From Grammothele lineata (lineage: Eukaryota; Basidiomycota; Agaricomycetes; Polyporales; Polyporaceae): a stretch of 64,000 bases of DNA. Position 1 is the stretch's first letter. Each line of letters starts with the position of its first letter. A model generated the notes under the pieces. The model was not told where the DNA came from, made no database searches, and worked only from the letters and a program-made list of their open reading frames with translations. The DNA lies in NCBI GenBank assembly GCA_002150815.3, contig NDFF03000212.1:1-64000 (forward strand). The letters are read 5' to 3'. Below, in pieces: positions 34,236-43,878 of this stretch. Position numbers and translations under genes: made by a program.

Positions 34236-37115
34236 TCACGTCTTCCTCGCGAAACGCAACAACCCTTGCCCATGACCCCCACCTCCCTTCCCTTGCCGCG
34301 AGAGAGGTTTCCGCACCACGCTGGAGCTGGCATGTGCGCCCGGCGATGAGCCAGAGCCAGAGCCAGAACCAGGATCCGCGCCGTGCAACCCGCTCTTCAG
34401 CGACGCCGTCTGCGCCTCCCTGATCGCGCCCTTGCTCAAGCAAAAGTCGACGTGCGCGTTCAAACCCGCGTTGTCCGACGCGTCAAACTCGCGGCCGCAT
34501 ATCGGGCACTCGAGCGGGGGCGATTCCTCTTCTGAACGATTGACGACGTCGGGGGCTGCACTGGCTGACGAGGATTGAGGTTTTCGTAGTGCAGAGCCGG
34601 AGGCAGAGGCGGCCGAGGGCGGCTTGGGGCGTTTGCGAGGGGAAGGGGGAATTGGATGTCGTTCGGCGGGGTGAGGTGTACGGTCTCGGGCGGAAGCCGA
34701 GAGCGGTTTCGTAGAGGCCTGGCCGTCGAACGCGTCGTGCGCAGCGGCGGCATCTTCCTCCGCCGCATCAACGTCGGCTTCGTCATCGTCCAGATACCCC
34801 GGCATTGAAGTCGCAAAGCCATCTTGGGAGAGCGAGGGCTGCGGCAGCTCGTCTTCGTGTTCAGGCGCGAAGGCCATCCGGCGTTTCTTCCGCGGCGAGG
34901 GGCTCCCTTCCGCTGCAGCCGTGCTATTGAAGAACTACCTCGAGCAGTCAGGAAAACAAGCAGCAATGAATGAGGCGGGTGATGCTCACGCGTTTAATGC
35001 CTCGCGTTTTGGACTCAGCCTCGGCCTTGAGGTCCTTGAGCTTTGTCAACCGAAGCCCGATTAGACGCAGCTTGAGGGGCAATGCGGGCTTGAGGAGCTC
35101 TTTTCCAATCTGTCGGTCGCATGAACGTGCATACGGGGGTGGCGAATGTGAACAACTAGCGCACCGCGAACAAGTCTTCTTGCCTTGACGAAGCCCAGGT
35201 GTTGAGCGACTTGGCGCGCGTGAAGACTAGCCATGTAGAACTGAGTATACAGGAAAGCGGTTGACAGATTGGCCGTACCTTGATAGTTGTCAAGCTTATA
35301 CTTGAGCGTTATCGTCTTCCCCGTCCAGCCATCATCCACCATATCCTTCGACAACTCCGCCGCGACGTCCTCCAGCTTCGCGAGGATCTGGTCGGTGTTT
35401 GAGATCGGGTGGAAGGTCCTGGTAGTCGTCAGTCATGACACAACATGAATTAGAGAGGGAAAGAAAACACCTCTCGGCCCCGATGCTCTTTCGCTCCTCC
35501 CGCTGCCAAGGTGCAACGATGTTCGAGGCGATGCCGAGGTGCATCTGGAGGAGAAACGTGAGGCCGAACTGCTTGTCGAGGAGGGACAGCACGGCTCGTT
35601 GGGCGTAAATATCGCCGCAAGTCTGTAAGCGGCTTTTGAGCATTCACGATACTATGTAAAAAGCGTATATACATACCTTGATGCCGATAGAGTCCAACAG
35701 TCGCTCGTTAACACGCCCGACGCCAGGGACTTTTCGGATGGAAAGGTCGTGCATAAAAGCTTTGATCGCCTGTGGGTCGAAGTCGAGCTTGAACTGTCCA
35801 TTGGGCTTGTTCTGAGGTAAGGCTCGTGAGGGAGGTAAGACGTCGCGAGTGTGCACAAGGCCGTACCTTATCTGAGCAAATCTACGAGGAGTAAGGTGGG
35901 CGCCCAGACGCACGTATGCCGAATCCTCCTCTTACCTTAGCAAGCATCTATGAGGACGACGATGAGTAAATAGTATGCTGTATGGAACCATTCATAACTC
36001 ACCTTATTCGGCGCGATGCCAGCACTGGCAGTCAGCTTCGTCTCTTCAAAGACCTTCTGTCGCATCTCTGCGACACACTCCTCTACGATCAGGTTATGTT
36101 CTTCGCAGTACGGCGTGATGCTAATATCGGTGTCATACTGTGAGTCAGGGGGCGTGTAGGCACCGGCCCAAACTTCAAAACTTACTTGAGGTAGCCTTCA
36201 TCGCACCCGGCCACGGACATGTTAGGGTCGTATCGTCGGAATACGGCCATCACCTGATGAGACATCTCCTGGTACAACTTGTGGTTTATCTTCAGAATAA
36301 TGAGGTCGGGGCACAACTTCTTCGCGACGAACGCTATCGTTGCCTCAATAAAGACGCGTATAGTTGAGGAGGATTATGGGAAGACGCACTTGCCATCCCT
36401 GAACGGACACCAAACTTGCGTGCCTCGTATGATGCAGTGGTCAAAACACCTTGTCCAACCTGAACTGACGTCGAGCTATGCCTAACGCTGAGACGTTGTG
36501 GGCACTCACGCCGAAGGGTTTCCCCTTCAATTCAGGCTTGTCAAGCATCTCGACATTGGCGAAGAAGGCATCCATATCGACGTGGACAATGTATTGAGAC
36601 AGATCCCTCTGCGCTTCCAATTGGGCAATCTGAAGGTAGAGGTGAGAAAATAGCGAAACAACGAGACAGATGCACTCACCAGCTTGTCGACGCCCTCTTC
36701 GACATTCTCTAGCCAGGGTTGAACGATCTGAGCTCAGAGCACACAGAGGAGAACGTACTGAGATCGACGCCCTTCACCACCTCATCGCGCAGCTTCAAGA
36801 TACGTCCTATCCTCTCCGTGAGATCCTTGTCCTTGCGTTTCTCGTTCTGCGGCAGGTCGTTGGACGGTCTCTCAAACCAAAAGCGGCACACTGCTGACCT
36901 CGTAGAACTTAGAACCCTTGGAGACTTCTGCAATGATTCGGTTAATCTCGGTCTGGTCCTTCGCCAACCTAGTGATGCATGGTATGAGTCCCCCATCCCC
37001 CTGAGCCTTTGCTATGCTTGACTTGCCCAGCTTTAGTAACAGAAGGACCGGCGAGACGACGGAGAAGACTGTCGGTGTCAGGCGTCGAGGATGGTGGTTC
37101 GTCCTTTGGTGTCAT
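34236..37115 (-). CDS. POLK: DNA polymerase kappa (DinB family) with UBZ finger
   Basis: Minus-strand, about twelve short exons. The ATG at 37115 gives [13 protein letters not shown]. Intron 1 (37026 to 36969) is a GC-AG intron (GCAAGT donor) joining [10 protein letters not shown] to [12 protein letters not shown]. Palm-domain blocks follow: [22 protein letters not shown], the [20 protein letters not shown] active-site region (Asp and Glu), ASAGIAPNK, the helix-hairpin-helix [20 protein letters not shown], and the little-finger segment [18 protein letters not shown]. The long last exon is Ser/Pro-rich and holds a UBZ4-type zinc finger, CPICGREF...[12 protein letters not shown], which in pol kappa and Rad18 binds ubiquitinated PCNA. 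The enzyme performs translesion synthesis past bulky minor-groove damage. It shares a 333-bp divergent promoter with the ATL gene. Confidence 0.92.
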
Positions 37116-37448
37116 CTGGGGTTACCTTCGCAGATGTTGAGAGCAAGTCAGACGAAGGGGTAGGTGTGTGTATGTTGAGGATCATGGCATAACGCAAGAC
37201 ACGAACGGGGACGGTCCCATCGGCGGCGGCCTTCGCAAACGGCGCTCTGCAGGGTCGGTACCGCGACGCGTGACGTAACGCGTCAGCTTCTGACTCAGCG
37301 TCACGAGCCCTTTGTCCGACTCGGGGCCGCTTCGCGCTCCTCCTCTGAGTCGTCCTCTCTTCAAGTTCTGGCTGTGGTAGTCTTGTCTCGCTGAGGCGGC
37401 TGAGCGTATCGAAACTTACAATTGACTGAACCGCATTGCCCGGTGGAG
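37116..37448. promoter_or_regulatory. Bidirectional POLK/ATL promoter
   Basis: 333 bp between two divergent start codons. No other gene fits here. It carries two MluI boxes (separate entry). Confidence 0.6.
37266..37283. promoter_or_regulatory. Two MluI cell-cycle boxes (ACGCGT)
   Basis: ACGCGT occurs at 37266-37271 and 37278-37283, 12 bp apart, in ACGCGTGACGTAACGCGT. ACGCGT is the binding site of the yeast MBF factor that drives G1/S and replication-stress genes. Confidence 0.6.
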
Positions 37449-38064
37449 ATGGACGGAGACCGATTTCACGCAGCAGTAAGCACCAAACGATCTCGGGTCT
37501 CTATCTAGTAATGCTGACGGGCGACCCTCGTGGCTAGGTATATCATGTTGTTCGCCAGATTCCGCCTCAGCGCGTTACTTCATATGGTATGCAGTCCTTG
37601 AATTTCTGTTGAAGATCGGCGGATAACTAACTGGATTGCAGGACACATTGCAAAGCTCATTGGGATGCCCGCTTATTCTCGACATGTTGGGCAAGGTAAC
37701 ATTTGAATCACTCTTCCGACTATTCCTTAGCTCAAAGTTCCTTTTAGCATTAAAATTCGTATCACCTGATGTCAACCCTCCCATCCCATGGCATCGTGTG
37801 CTTTCGTCGAGCGGCACTATCTCCAGCCGCGGACCGGGAACAGATGGCGCCTCCCGCCAACGAAACACCCTGCTCGCGGAGGGCGTTGATGTGATTACCA
37901 CACGATCGGGAGATTTCAAAGTCGATCTTCGCGAGTACGGCTGGTTCCCAGCTGTCGGAACCATCGATACCGGCGAAGAGATGGAAGGCGAAGATGTCTC
38001 TGAGAACCACGATGGCATCGGCGGAGACGAGAGCGACGACGGAGAGCAGGCTTCAACATCATGA
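37449..38064 (+). CDS. Alkyltransferase-like protein (ATL), MGMT DNA-binding fold
   Basis: Four exons (37449-37475, 37538-37586, 37642-37695, 37748-38064) give 148 residues. The frame covers the MGMT DNA-binding fold: VYHVVRQIPPQRVTSYG, HIAKLIGMPAYSRHVGQALK, then NPPIPWHRV with Trp58 where active O6-alkylguanine transferases have Cys (PCHRV). ISSRGPGTDGA and VDLREYGWFP follow. Replacement of the reactive Cys by Trp is the hallmark of ATL proteins, known from S. pombe Atl1. These bind O6-alkylguanine without repairing it and hand lesions to nucleotide excision repair. An acidic tail of about 35 residues is rich in Asp, Glu and Gly. Nuclear location is expected. Divergent from POLK, with which it shares a promoter. 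Confidence 0.92.
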
Positions 38065-38890
38065 GCCTCGGTCCATCTATTTCCACTTATCGCTTCTGCT
38101 CATCGTCTTCTGTTGGTCTCCCTGTCCCTGTCTGCGCGGCGCCTGTATTGTGAGTTCATTCCTACAAGATCAATTTTACTTGAGACATCAGCATGGTAAC
38201 TGCCATGTTCTTCGAGCTTGAGGGATACATATCTTTCGGGCTGATGTTACGCCGGGTCTTCCTTCTTAGTCTCTACTGATCTACGGACGCCGATCGAGGC
38301 CCACGTTGTGAAGAGTGTGGTGGCTACTCTGCTTGACATTTCCTTCACATCCCAGATCTTGGGGATCTAGTCCACGTCAATCTCGCACAACTAACGATTC
38401 TTCGCAGATGCTCCGCAACGCCGACGGCGTTGGATATCACTCATAGCACACAATACGCGTATCTCTGTCCACCACACCCCTCAGCGATGCAAGATAACTT
38501 CGCTGGCACTGCGCTGGCGTTTGGTGACCGGCTGGTGACCAACGGAGGAAGTTGTGAAGAGTCCGGCTCCGTCCTCCGTGGACGCGATCCACGTCCTCCT
38601 CGCTCTCCTTTCGCCTCTTTGCCTTCCGCCTCCTCCGTCTACAGGGTCACTTTGGCCCGATCGTGACGTGACGTATTCATGTCTGCTCGCCAGAGAGCGA
38701 TTGGCTGCGCTCCTCGCACCCAGCCGGTGCGCGGCGCGCTCGATGTCAGCCGCCGCCATTCCGTATAACAGGCAGCGTCGAGGCATGCTCTCCCCTTCCT
38801 CCTGTCTCCTTCTTTCCCTGTGCGTCGACCGCACCCTTTCCCTTCCTTTCCTTACTTTTTGCTTTCGTTTTTGCTTTGCCCACGGCCGCC
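38065..38890. other. Upstream region of MFS transporter
   Basis: No gene found. From about 38790 to 38880 the plus strand is strongly pyrimidine-rich, ending in GCCGCCATGG around the start codon, which suggests efficient transcription and translation. Confidence 0.5.
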
Positions 38891-40737
38891 ATGGGTGCTT
38901 TCGTCGACAGGCTTCGTCCGAAATCATTCCCTCGCCGTTATCCGCAATGGATGGTCGGTCGTCCACTGCTCATCGCGTCCTCTGCCCTGGCATCCTTGGG
39001 CGACGCCATGTTCGGATACAGCCAAGGTGTCATCGCGGCCCTCCAGGTTCAGCCCCCGTTCATTCGCCGGTTCTTCGGTAAGGACGTCACGCTGGAGCAG
39101 ATCCACCAAGGCACTACGGGTGTCGATCCATATGTTCAAGGTGAGCGTTCTTCGAGGCCTTCATATCTTTGGGCGTATGTAGCTGACCCCATGGTCAGCC
39201 ATCACGGTATCCTGCCTTAACATCACGGCGTTCCTTTCCTCCCTTTTTGCGGCCTACATCTGTGATATCATGGGACGACGCATGGCGGTACGGATCGGAG
39301 GACTCGTCTACCTGATTGCTGCCATCCTTCAAATTACCGCGGTCGACCTCGGTGCCCTCATCGTCGGCCGCTCGCTCCAAGGCGTCGGCGTGGGTATCCT
39401 ATCCATGGTAGTCCCCATCCTCCAATGCGAGATCGCTCCCGGTCACTCCCGCGGCATGTTCATCTCGATCGAGTACATCTGCCTCAACGCCGGGTACGCG
39501 CTTTCTGCTTGGATCGGCTACGCCTTCTTCTTCGCGCTTCCGTCGGAGATGTCCTGGCGCGGTCCGTACATCATACAGGCTGTCCTCGCGCTCGTTCTCG
39601 TCTTCTGGTCCTTCGTCCTCCCTGAGACGCCCCGCTTCCTGATCAAGAACGGCTTCCACGACGATGGCCGACGGGTCCTCGCCGACCTGCACGCCGATGG
39701 TGACATCTCTGACCCGCGCGTCGAGGCAACGTTCGCCGAGATTGCGGCCACCGTCCAGCTCGAGGCCGCCGCGGGCGAGGCGACGTGGGCGGAGCTCTTC
39801 CGGCAGTACCCCCGTCGCGCGCTTGTTGGCGTGACGTGCCAGCTCTTCGCGCAGTGCAACGGCATCAACGCGATCCTCTACTTCCTCCCCGAGAACCTCA
39901 CTCGTGCCGGCTTCTCGATCCAGCGTTCGCTCCTGTACGCCGCCGCGGCTGCTATGCTCTACTGCTCGGGCACTATCCCGACGATGGTCGGCATCGACAA
40001 GCTCGGCCGGAGGAAGTTCTTGATCTTCGGTTCTATCGGGTTGGCGATCGGCTTGTCCGTTGTCGGGGGGCTCCAGCTTTATGTGGACGGGTTGCCTGCT
40101 GGAGACCCGCGTCTCACGGCGGCGGCGAACGGCATCTTCGCAGGTGGGTAATTCGTATGTTTTTGAACGTGTTTTTCCTAACGAACGCCATAGCCGTCTG
40201 CATTTACCTCTTCGTCTTCGGCGCAACGTAAGCATCTTGCCGCTTGTATTTCGTCGCTCCCGCTGACCAACCTGCTACTACAGCTGGGGTCCTGGGCCGT
40301 GGCTGCTCGGCGCGGAGATCTTCCCGATGCGCGCCCGCGCGAAAGGCATGGCGATCTCCAACACGTCGAACTGGATCTGCAACTTCATTGTCGCGTTCGT
40401 CACCCCGCCCCTCTTCGCCGTCCTCCACGGCGGGTACTACTTCATCCTCGTCGGCTCCTGCGTCATCTCGGGCGTCGTCGTCTACTTCCTTTACCCTGAG
40501 ACCGCGCACCGCACCCTCGAGGAGCTTGGCGAAGTCTTCAAGGATGGGGTCGTTGCGGACCTGGAGAAGCCCCGTGTTAACGCTAACTCTGGGACGATGG
40601 GACGGGGATGGCTCGAGGTAGGGCCACCCCAGGCGGGCGAAGAGCCTTCGTCCTCGTCGTCGACCCTGCGCGCGAGCATCGACTCGAGGCAGAAGGTGGA
40701 CGGCTCGGATGCCGCGTCGAAGGTTTCCGCCAACTAG
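38891..40737 (+). CDS. MFS sugar transporter
   Basis: Four exons (38891-39140, 39199-40143, 40194-40227, 40284-40737) give 560 residues. Sugar-porter signatures are present: DIMGRRMAVRIGG after TM2, GRSLQGVGVG, PETPRFLIKNG at the end of TM6, QLFAQCNGINAILYFLPE (TM7), DKLGRRKFL, WGPGPWLLGAEIFPMRARAKG, and PETAHRTLEELGEVF after TM12. About twelve hydrophobic segments can be counted. Likely a plasma-membrane proton-coupled sugar importer; the substrate cannot be predicted. The C-terminal cytosolic tail is Ser-rich. Exon 3 is a 34-nt microexon. Confidence 0.93.
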
Positions 40738-41178
40738 TCTCGGACTCAGGTAACCCCAGCCTTCGTTAGGACATTCTTGTATATTGTTCGCTGGAACTCG
40801 GGACTGAGATGGACAGTTCACTTCATGACTTCTCGTATCACATACATTACTACCCATTTAATGACACATTTTCTTGGTGAAAAATGATTGCGTGAGCGTG
40901 CTCGCGGTTCTTCATTCGCCCCAACTTCCGCGGAACCGCGGCTGCCCCGCTGAGTCCGTGTCCGTGACCGGCGTCCGGTACGACGTGATCTTTCCTGTGA
41001 CGTCACACACCTGACCCCGGACGCGCCGCCAAATGACTGTGACTGCTCTCCGTCCTCCCTCACCCGCCTGACCCTGCCTTCCTCCACCGCTGTCTCCCTA
41101 GCTTTTCCAAGCATTCTCTTAGAAAGGACAGGACTTTTAAATTCCCCTACTACACTTTGGTCAACACGACTAGCCGCC
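40738..41178. other. Intergenic
   Basis: Transporter 3' flank and promoter of the zinc-finger splicing gene; includes TGACGTCA at about 40998. No gene seen. Confidence 0.45.
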
Positions 41179-41804
41179 ATGTCCGAGTACTGGGTCTCGC
41201 ACAAGCGGTACTTCTGCAAGTACTGCAACATCTACATCGCGGACGACGCGCCCTCGCGGCGGCAGCACGAGACGGGCCTCAAGCATAAAGGAAATGTGGA
41301 GCGATTCGTGCGCGGGCTGTATAAGGCGGGGGAGAAGCGGAAGCAGGACGCGGAGGAGGAGCGTAGGGAGATGGCGCGCATTGAGAAGGTGAGTGGGTGC
41401 TATCTTTCGGGCGTGCGTGAGCCGGGGGGCGGGCGAATTATCGAGGGTAGAGTGGCAGATGGCGCTGCTGCATACGCTCCCCCATAGTTTAGCTACAACA
41501 TTCTGACCTTGCTCTTCCCAAACAGGCCGCGAACGCAGCGTACGCCCAAGACGTCGGCGCCGGCCTCGCCAAAGGCTCCTCCTCCTCTTCTGCTGCTGGG
41601 CCCTCGAGTGCCGCTGCGGCGCTGACGAAGAAACCCGCTCCCCCCAAACCGTCTAATCCGTACGCGAACTACTCGACGGCGGAATCGCTGGGGTTCGTCG
41701 ACCCCGACGAGGAACGCGCGCGTGCTGAGGCGGCGCGTCGCCAGAACGAAGGCGTTGCGGGCGAGTGGCAGGTCGTGGACGTTGCGTGGCCCGCGGCTGC
41801 ACCC

Positions 41805-41851
<47 letters not shown>

Positions 41852-42431
41852 CGCGGGTACAGGCGACGGGGAACGGGAACGCGGGAACGCGAAGCCCCCC
41901 GGGACTGCAACGACGGCTGTGGCAGGCGAGAAACGGCCCGTGGACGCGATTGTGTTGGAAGAGGACGAGAGCGGGCGGAGCTGGAAGCTGAGGCGGAAGA
42001 CGGCGAACGTGGGCCTTGGAGAGCTGTACGACCCCGCCGCGGCGCCGATCAAGCTCAAGGTGAAGAAGGCGGAGGCGGAGGGGAAGGAGGTGAAGCTCGG
42101 GGCGCCTGCGCCGCTGGGTGGGAGCGAGAAGCCGGCGTGGTCTGCGAGGGGGTGGTCTAAGCCAGGAGAGTACTCGACGAGCAAGGAAAAGGAAGAAGGG
42201 GCGGCGGCGGACGCAGAGGCAGAGGTGGTGAAGCAGAAGGCAACGAACGGGGCTGCAGCCAGTGAGCCCGTGGATGAGACCCCACCAGAATTCGAACCTG
42301 TGGCGAAGACCGAGGAGGTGAAGCCTGAGCCTGTTGAGCCAGCGGCACCACCACCGCCCGCGGGCGGGAGCTTGTTCAAAAAACGCAGAGCCCCAGTTGG
42401 CGGTGGGAGTAGAGGCGGAAGAAGGATATGA
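41179..42431 (+). CDS. U1-type (matrin) zinc-finger protein, WBP4/FBP21-like
   Basis: Two exons (41179-41388, 41526-42431), 371 residues. The N-terminus MSEYWVSHKRYFCKYC begins the protein directly with a U1-like C2H2 finger: YFCKYCNIYI, QHETGLKHKGN. This is the layout of WBP4/FBP21 and yeast orthologues, spliceosomal proteins of the pre-B/B complex. A short conserved SNPYANYSTAESLGFVDPDEE block follows. The middle contains an 8-copy Gly-Glu repeat encoded by a hexanucleotide tandem. The C-terminal region keeps SWKLRRKTANVGLGELYDP, typical of the fungal family, then acidic and Pro-rich low complexity ending in SLFKKRR. No WW domain was seen. Nuclear location expected. Confidence 0.85.
41805..41852 (+). 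repeat. GAGGGT hexanucleotide tandem, 8 copies
   Basis: Seven perfect GAGGGT units and one GAGGGC, coding for a Gly-Glu run in the zinc-finger protein. Likely length-polymorphic. Confidence 0.95.
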
Positions 42432-42792
42432 AGGGTGGATTTATGGGATATACTGTATGTCTTCTCGTGTAATGTAGCGAGTCCAGCTCAGATGCGATGA
42501 GATGTTGAAGCAGTCGTTTCGCACGAGATCACAGCTTCAGAATTCCATGACCCCCTACTCTGCCCATTGGAACGTGCGAACAAGGCCTTATGACAAGAGG
42601 CTGTCTAGTAGAGGCAGGCATATTCCTCTATGTCATGTTTTGTGTGCATTAAGGGGTCTTGATATGTATGCGAGTGGGGGATACCAAACAGTACAGCGAA
42701 GCGACGATGCAGAGACACATTAGTGGAGTATAGACAGCGTGAAATGAGAGGTACATCTAAAGTCCAGGAAAGCGACAGCCGAGAGAATGTCA
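42432..42792. other. Convergent 3' intergenic region
   Basis: Between the stop codons of the zinc-finger gene and TIM17; nothing else seen. Confidence 0.5.
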
Positions 42793-43583
42793 CTACTGTG
42801 ACTGTACGTTCTCCGGCACTAAGATATGCGTCAGTACCCATGATACTGAGGTAGTAGGACGAGTAACGTACTTGGTGGTAGTTGTGGCCGTGTACCCTCG
42901 TTGAATACCCTCGAGACGAGCACACCGACACCCTCGAAGACACTGAGCAGGATACCGCACGCAACGGCGGATGTAAGAGCGCCTCGTGGCCCACCTGAGA
43001 TCGACACGAGGGCAGGTCAATGAAATAGCTCGAAGAACGAGAGACAAAGAGCATAAATGAAGCAAGCTGAGATGAGGGGAAAGGGAACGGGGAGAAAGGA
43101 GGTGCATAAAGAGGAAGGGGGACTCACTCCGCGCCGCCAGACAGCCGCCAGTCATAAAACCAGAGATGATCGCGTTCCACATGTCCTCCTTTTGCCGCCA
43201 CCCCTTAACCGCACAGTCAAACGTCGAGAACATGCCACCCCAGACACCGAAGTTGCCACCCGTTACGGGCGCACGGGCTTTGATGACGGACATGGCACCA
43301 ACGAGACGATCACCCTACGTGGCGGGCCGGTGAGTCAGACGAGACTCGTACAGATGGGAGAGGTACATACCCTTGGTGAGTTCCGAGCACCCTTGATACC
43401 GTGCCAGATGGTACCACCGACCGCACCCATCGCAAAGGCGCTACCGAAGTCGGAGAGGATGACCCATGGGCTATGTCATGGGAAGACGAGGACGGGGGAT
43501 ACTGACGGTGAGCACACGAAGGACTGGTTCCAAGAGACCGCGTAAACTCACCAGGGATCACGGGTATGGTCAGCGTGGGCCAT
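42793..43583 (-). CDS. TIM17: Mitochondrial inner membrane translocase TIM17
   Basis: Five exons on the minus strand: 43583-43552, 43470-43371, one containing [19 protein letters not shown], and two more. They splice to [30 protein letters not shown]..., the canonical Tim17 start including the conserved DPCPWRI-type Cys-Pro motif. [43 protein letters not shown] and [14 protein letters not shown] follow, and the protein stops at 42793. The four hydrophobic segments fit the Tim17/Tim22/Tim23 family. It is a core subunit of the TIM23 presequence translocase that imports proteins into the mitochondrial matrix. Divergent from the CDCA7-type gene, 295 bp between starts. Confidence 0.95.
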
Positions 43584-43690
43584 GTCTTTTCGTCGCCGGC
43601 GTCAGGGAGAAGATAAAGGATGAGCTGGATGCTACTCGTCGCCGCCGTGTCTCGTGCGCTGGAGACTGGAGTATCCCGATCCGGGCGCTC

Positions 43691-43715
43691 GGCCCTAAAC
43701 TTTTGCTTTAGGGCC
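43691..43715. repeat. 9-bp inverted repeat (hairpin)
   Basis: GGCCCTAAA at 43691-43699 and TTTAGGGCC at 43707-43715 can form a hairpin with a 7-base loop in the TIM17/CDCA7 promoter. Confidence 0.85.
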
Positions 43716-43721
43716 GGCGTA

Positions 43722-43751
43722 TGACGTCACGTGCAAGCGCGTGGCACGTGA
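43722..43751. promoter_or_regulatory. CRE palindrome and two CACGTG E-boxes
   Basis: TGACGTCA (ATF/CREB site) at 43722-43729 overlaps TCACGTG at 43727-43733; a second CACGTGA lies at 43745-43751 in mirror arrangement. CACGTG is bound by bHLH factors such as Cbf1 and Pho4. The cluster sits between two divergent genes and may control both. Confidence 0.65.
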
Positions 43752-43878
43752 TGTGGGGACGCGCCGCGGTGGTGGGCCGTGGCTGTTGTTTTCTACGACA
43801 AGCCGGGGCAATTGATCCCAACCGGCTCTCACCCCGACCACCACCACCGCCATCACCGTCAGTCACCACGCTACCTCG

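Noticed and set aside
41669..42379. 236-codon minus frame opposite the U1-type zinc-finger gene
   Set aside because: Antisense shadow of a GC-rich coding exon; Pro/His/Ser repeats mirror the GAGGGT tandem.
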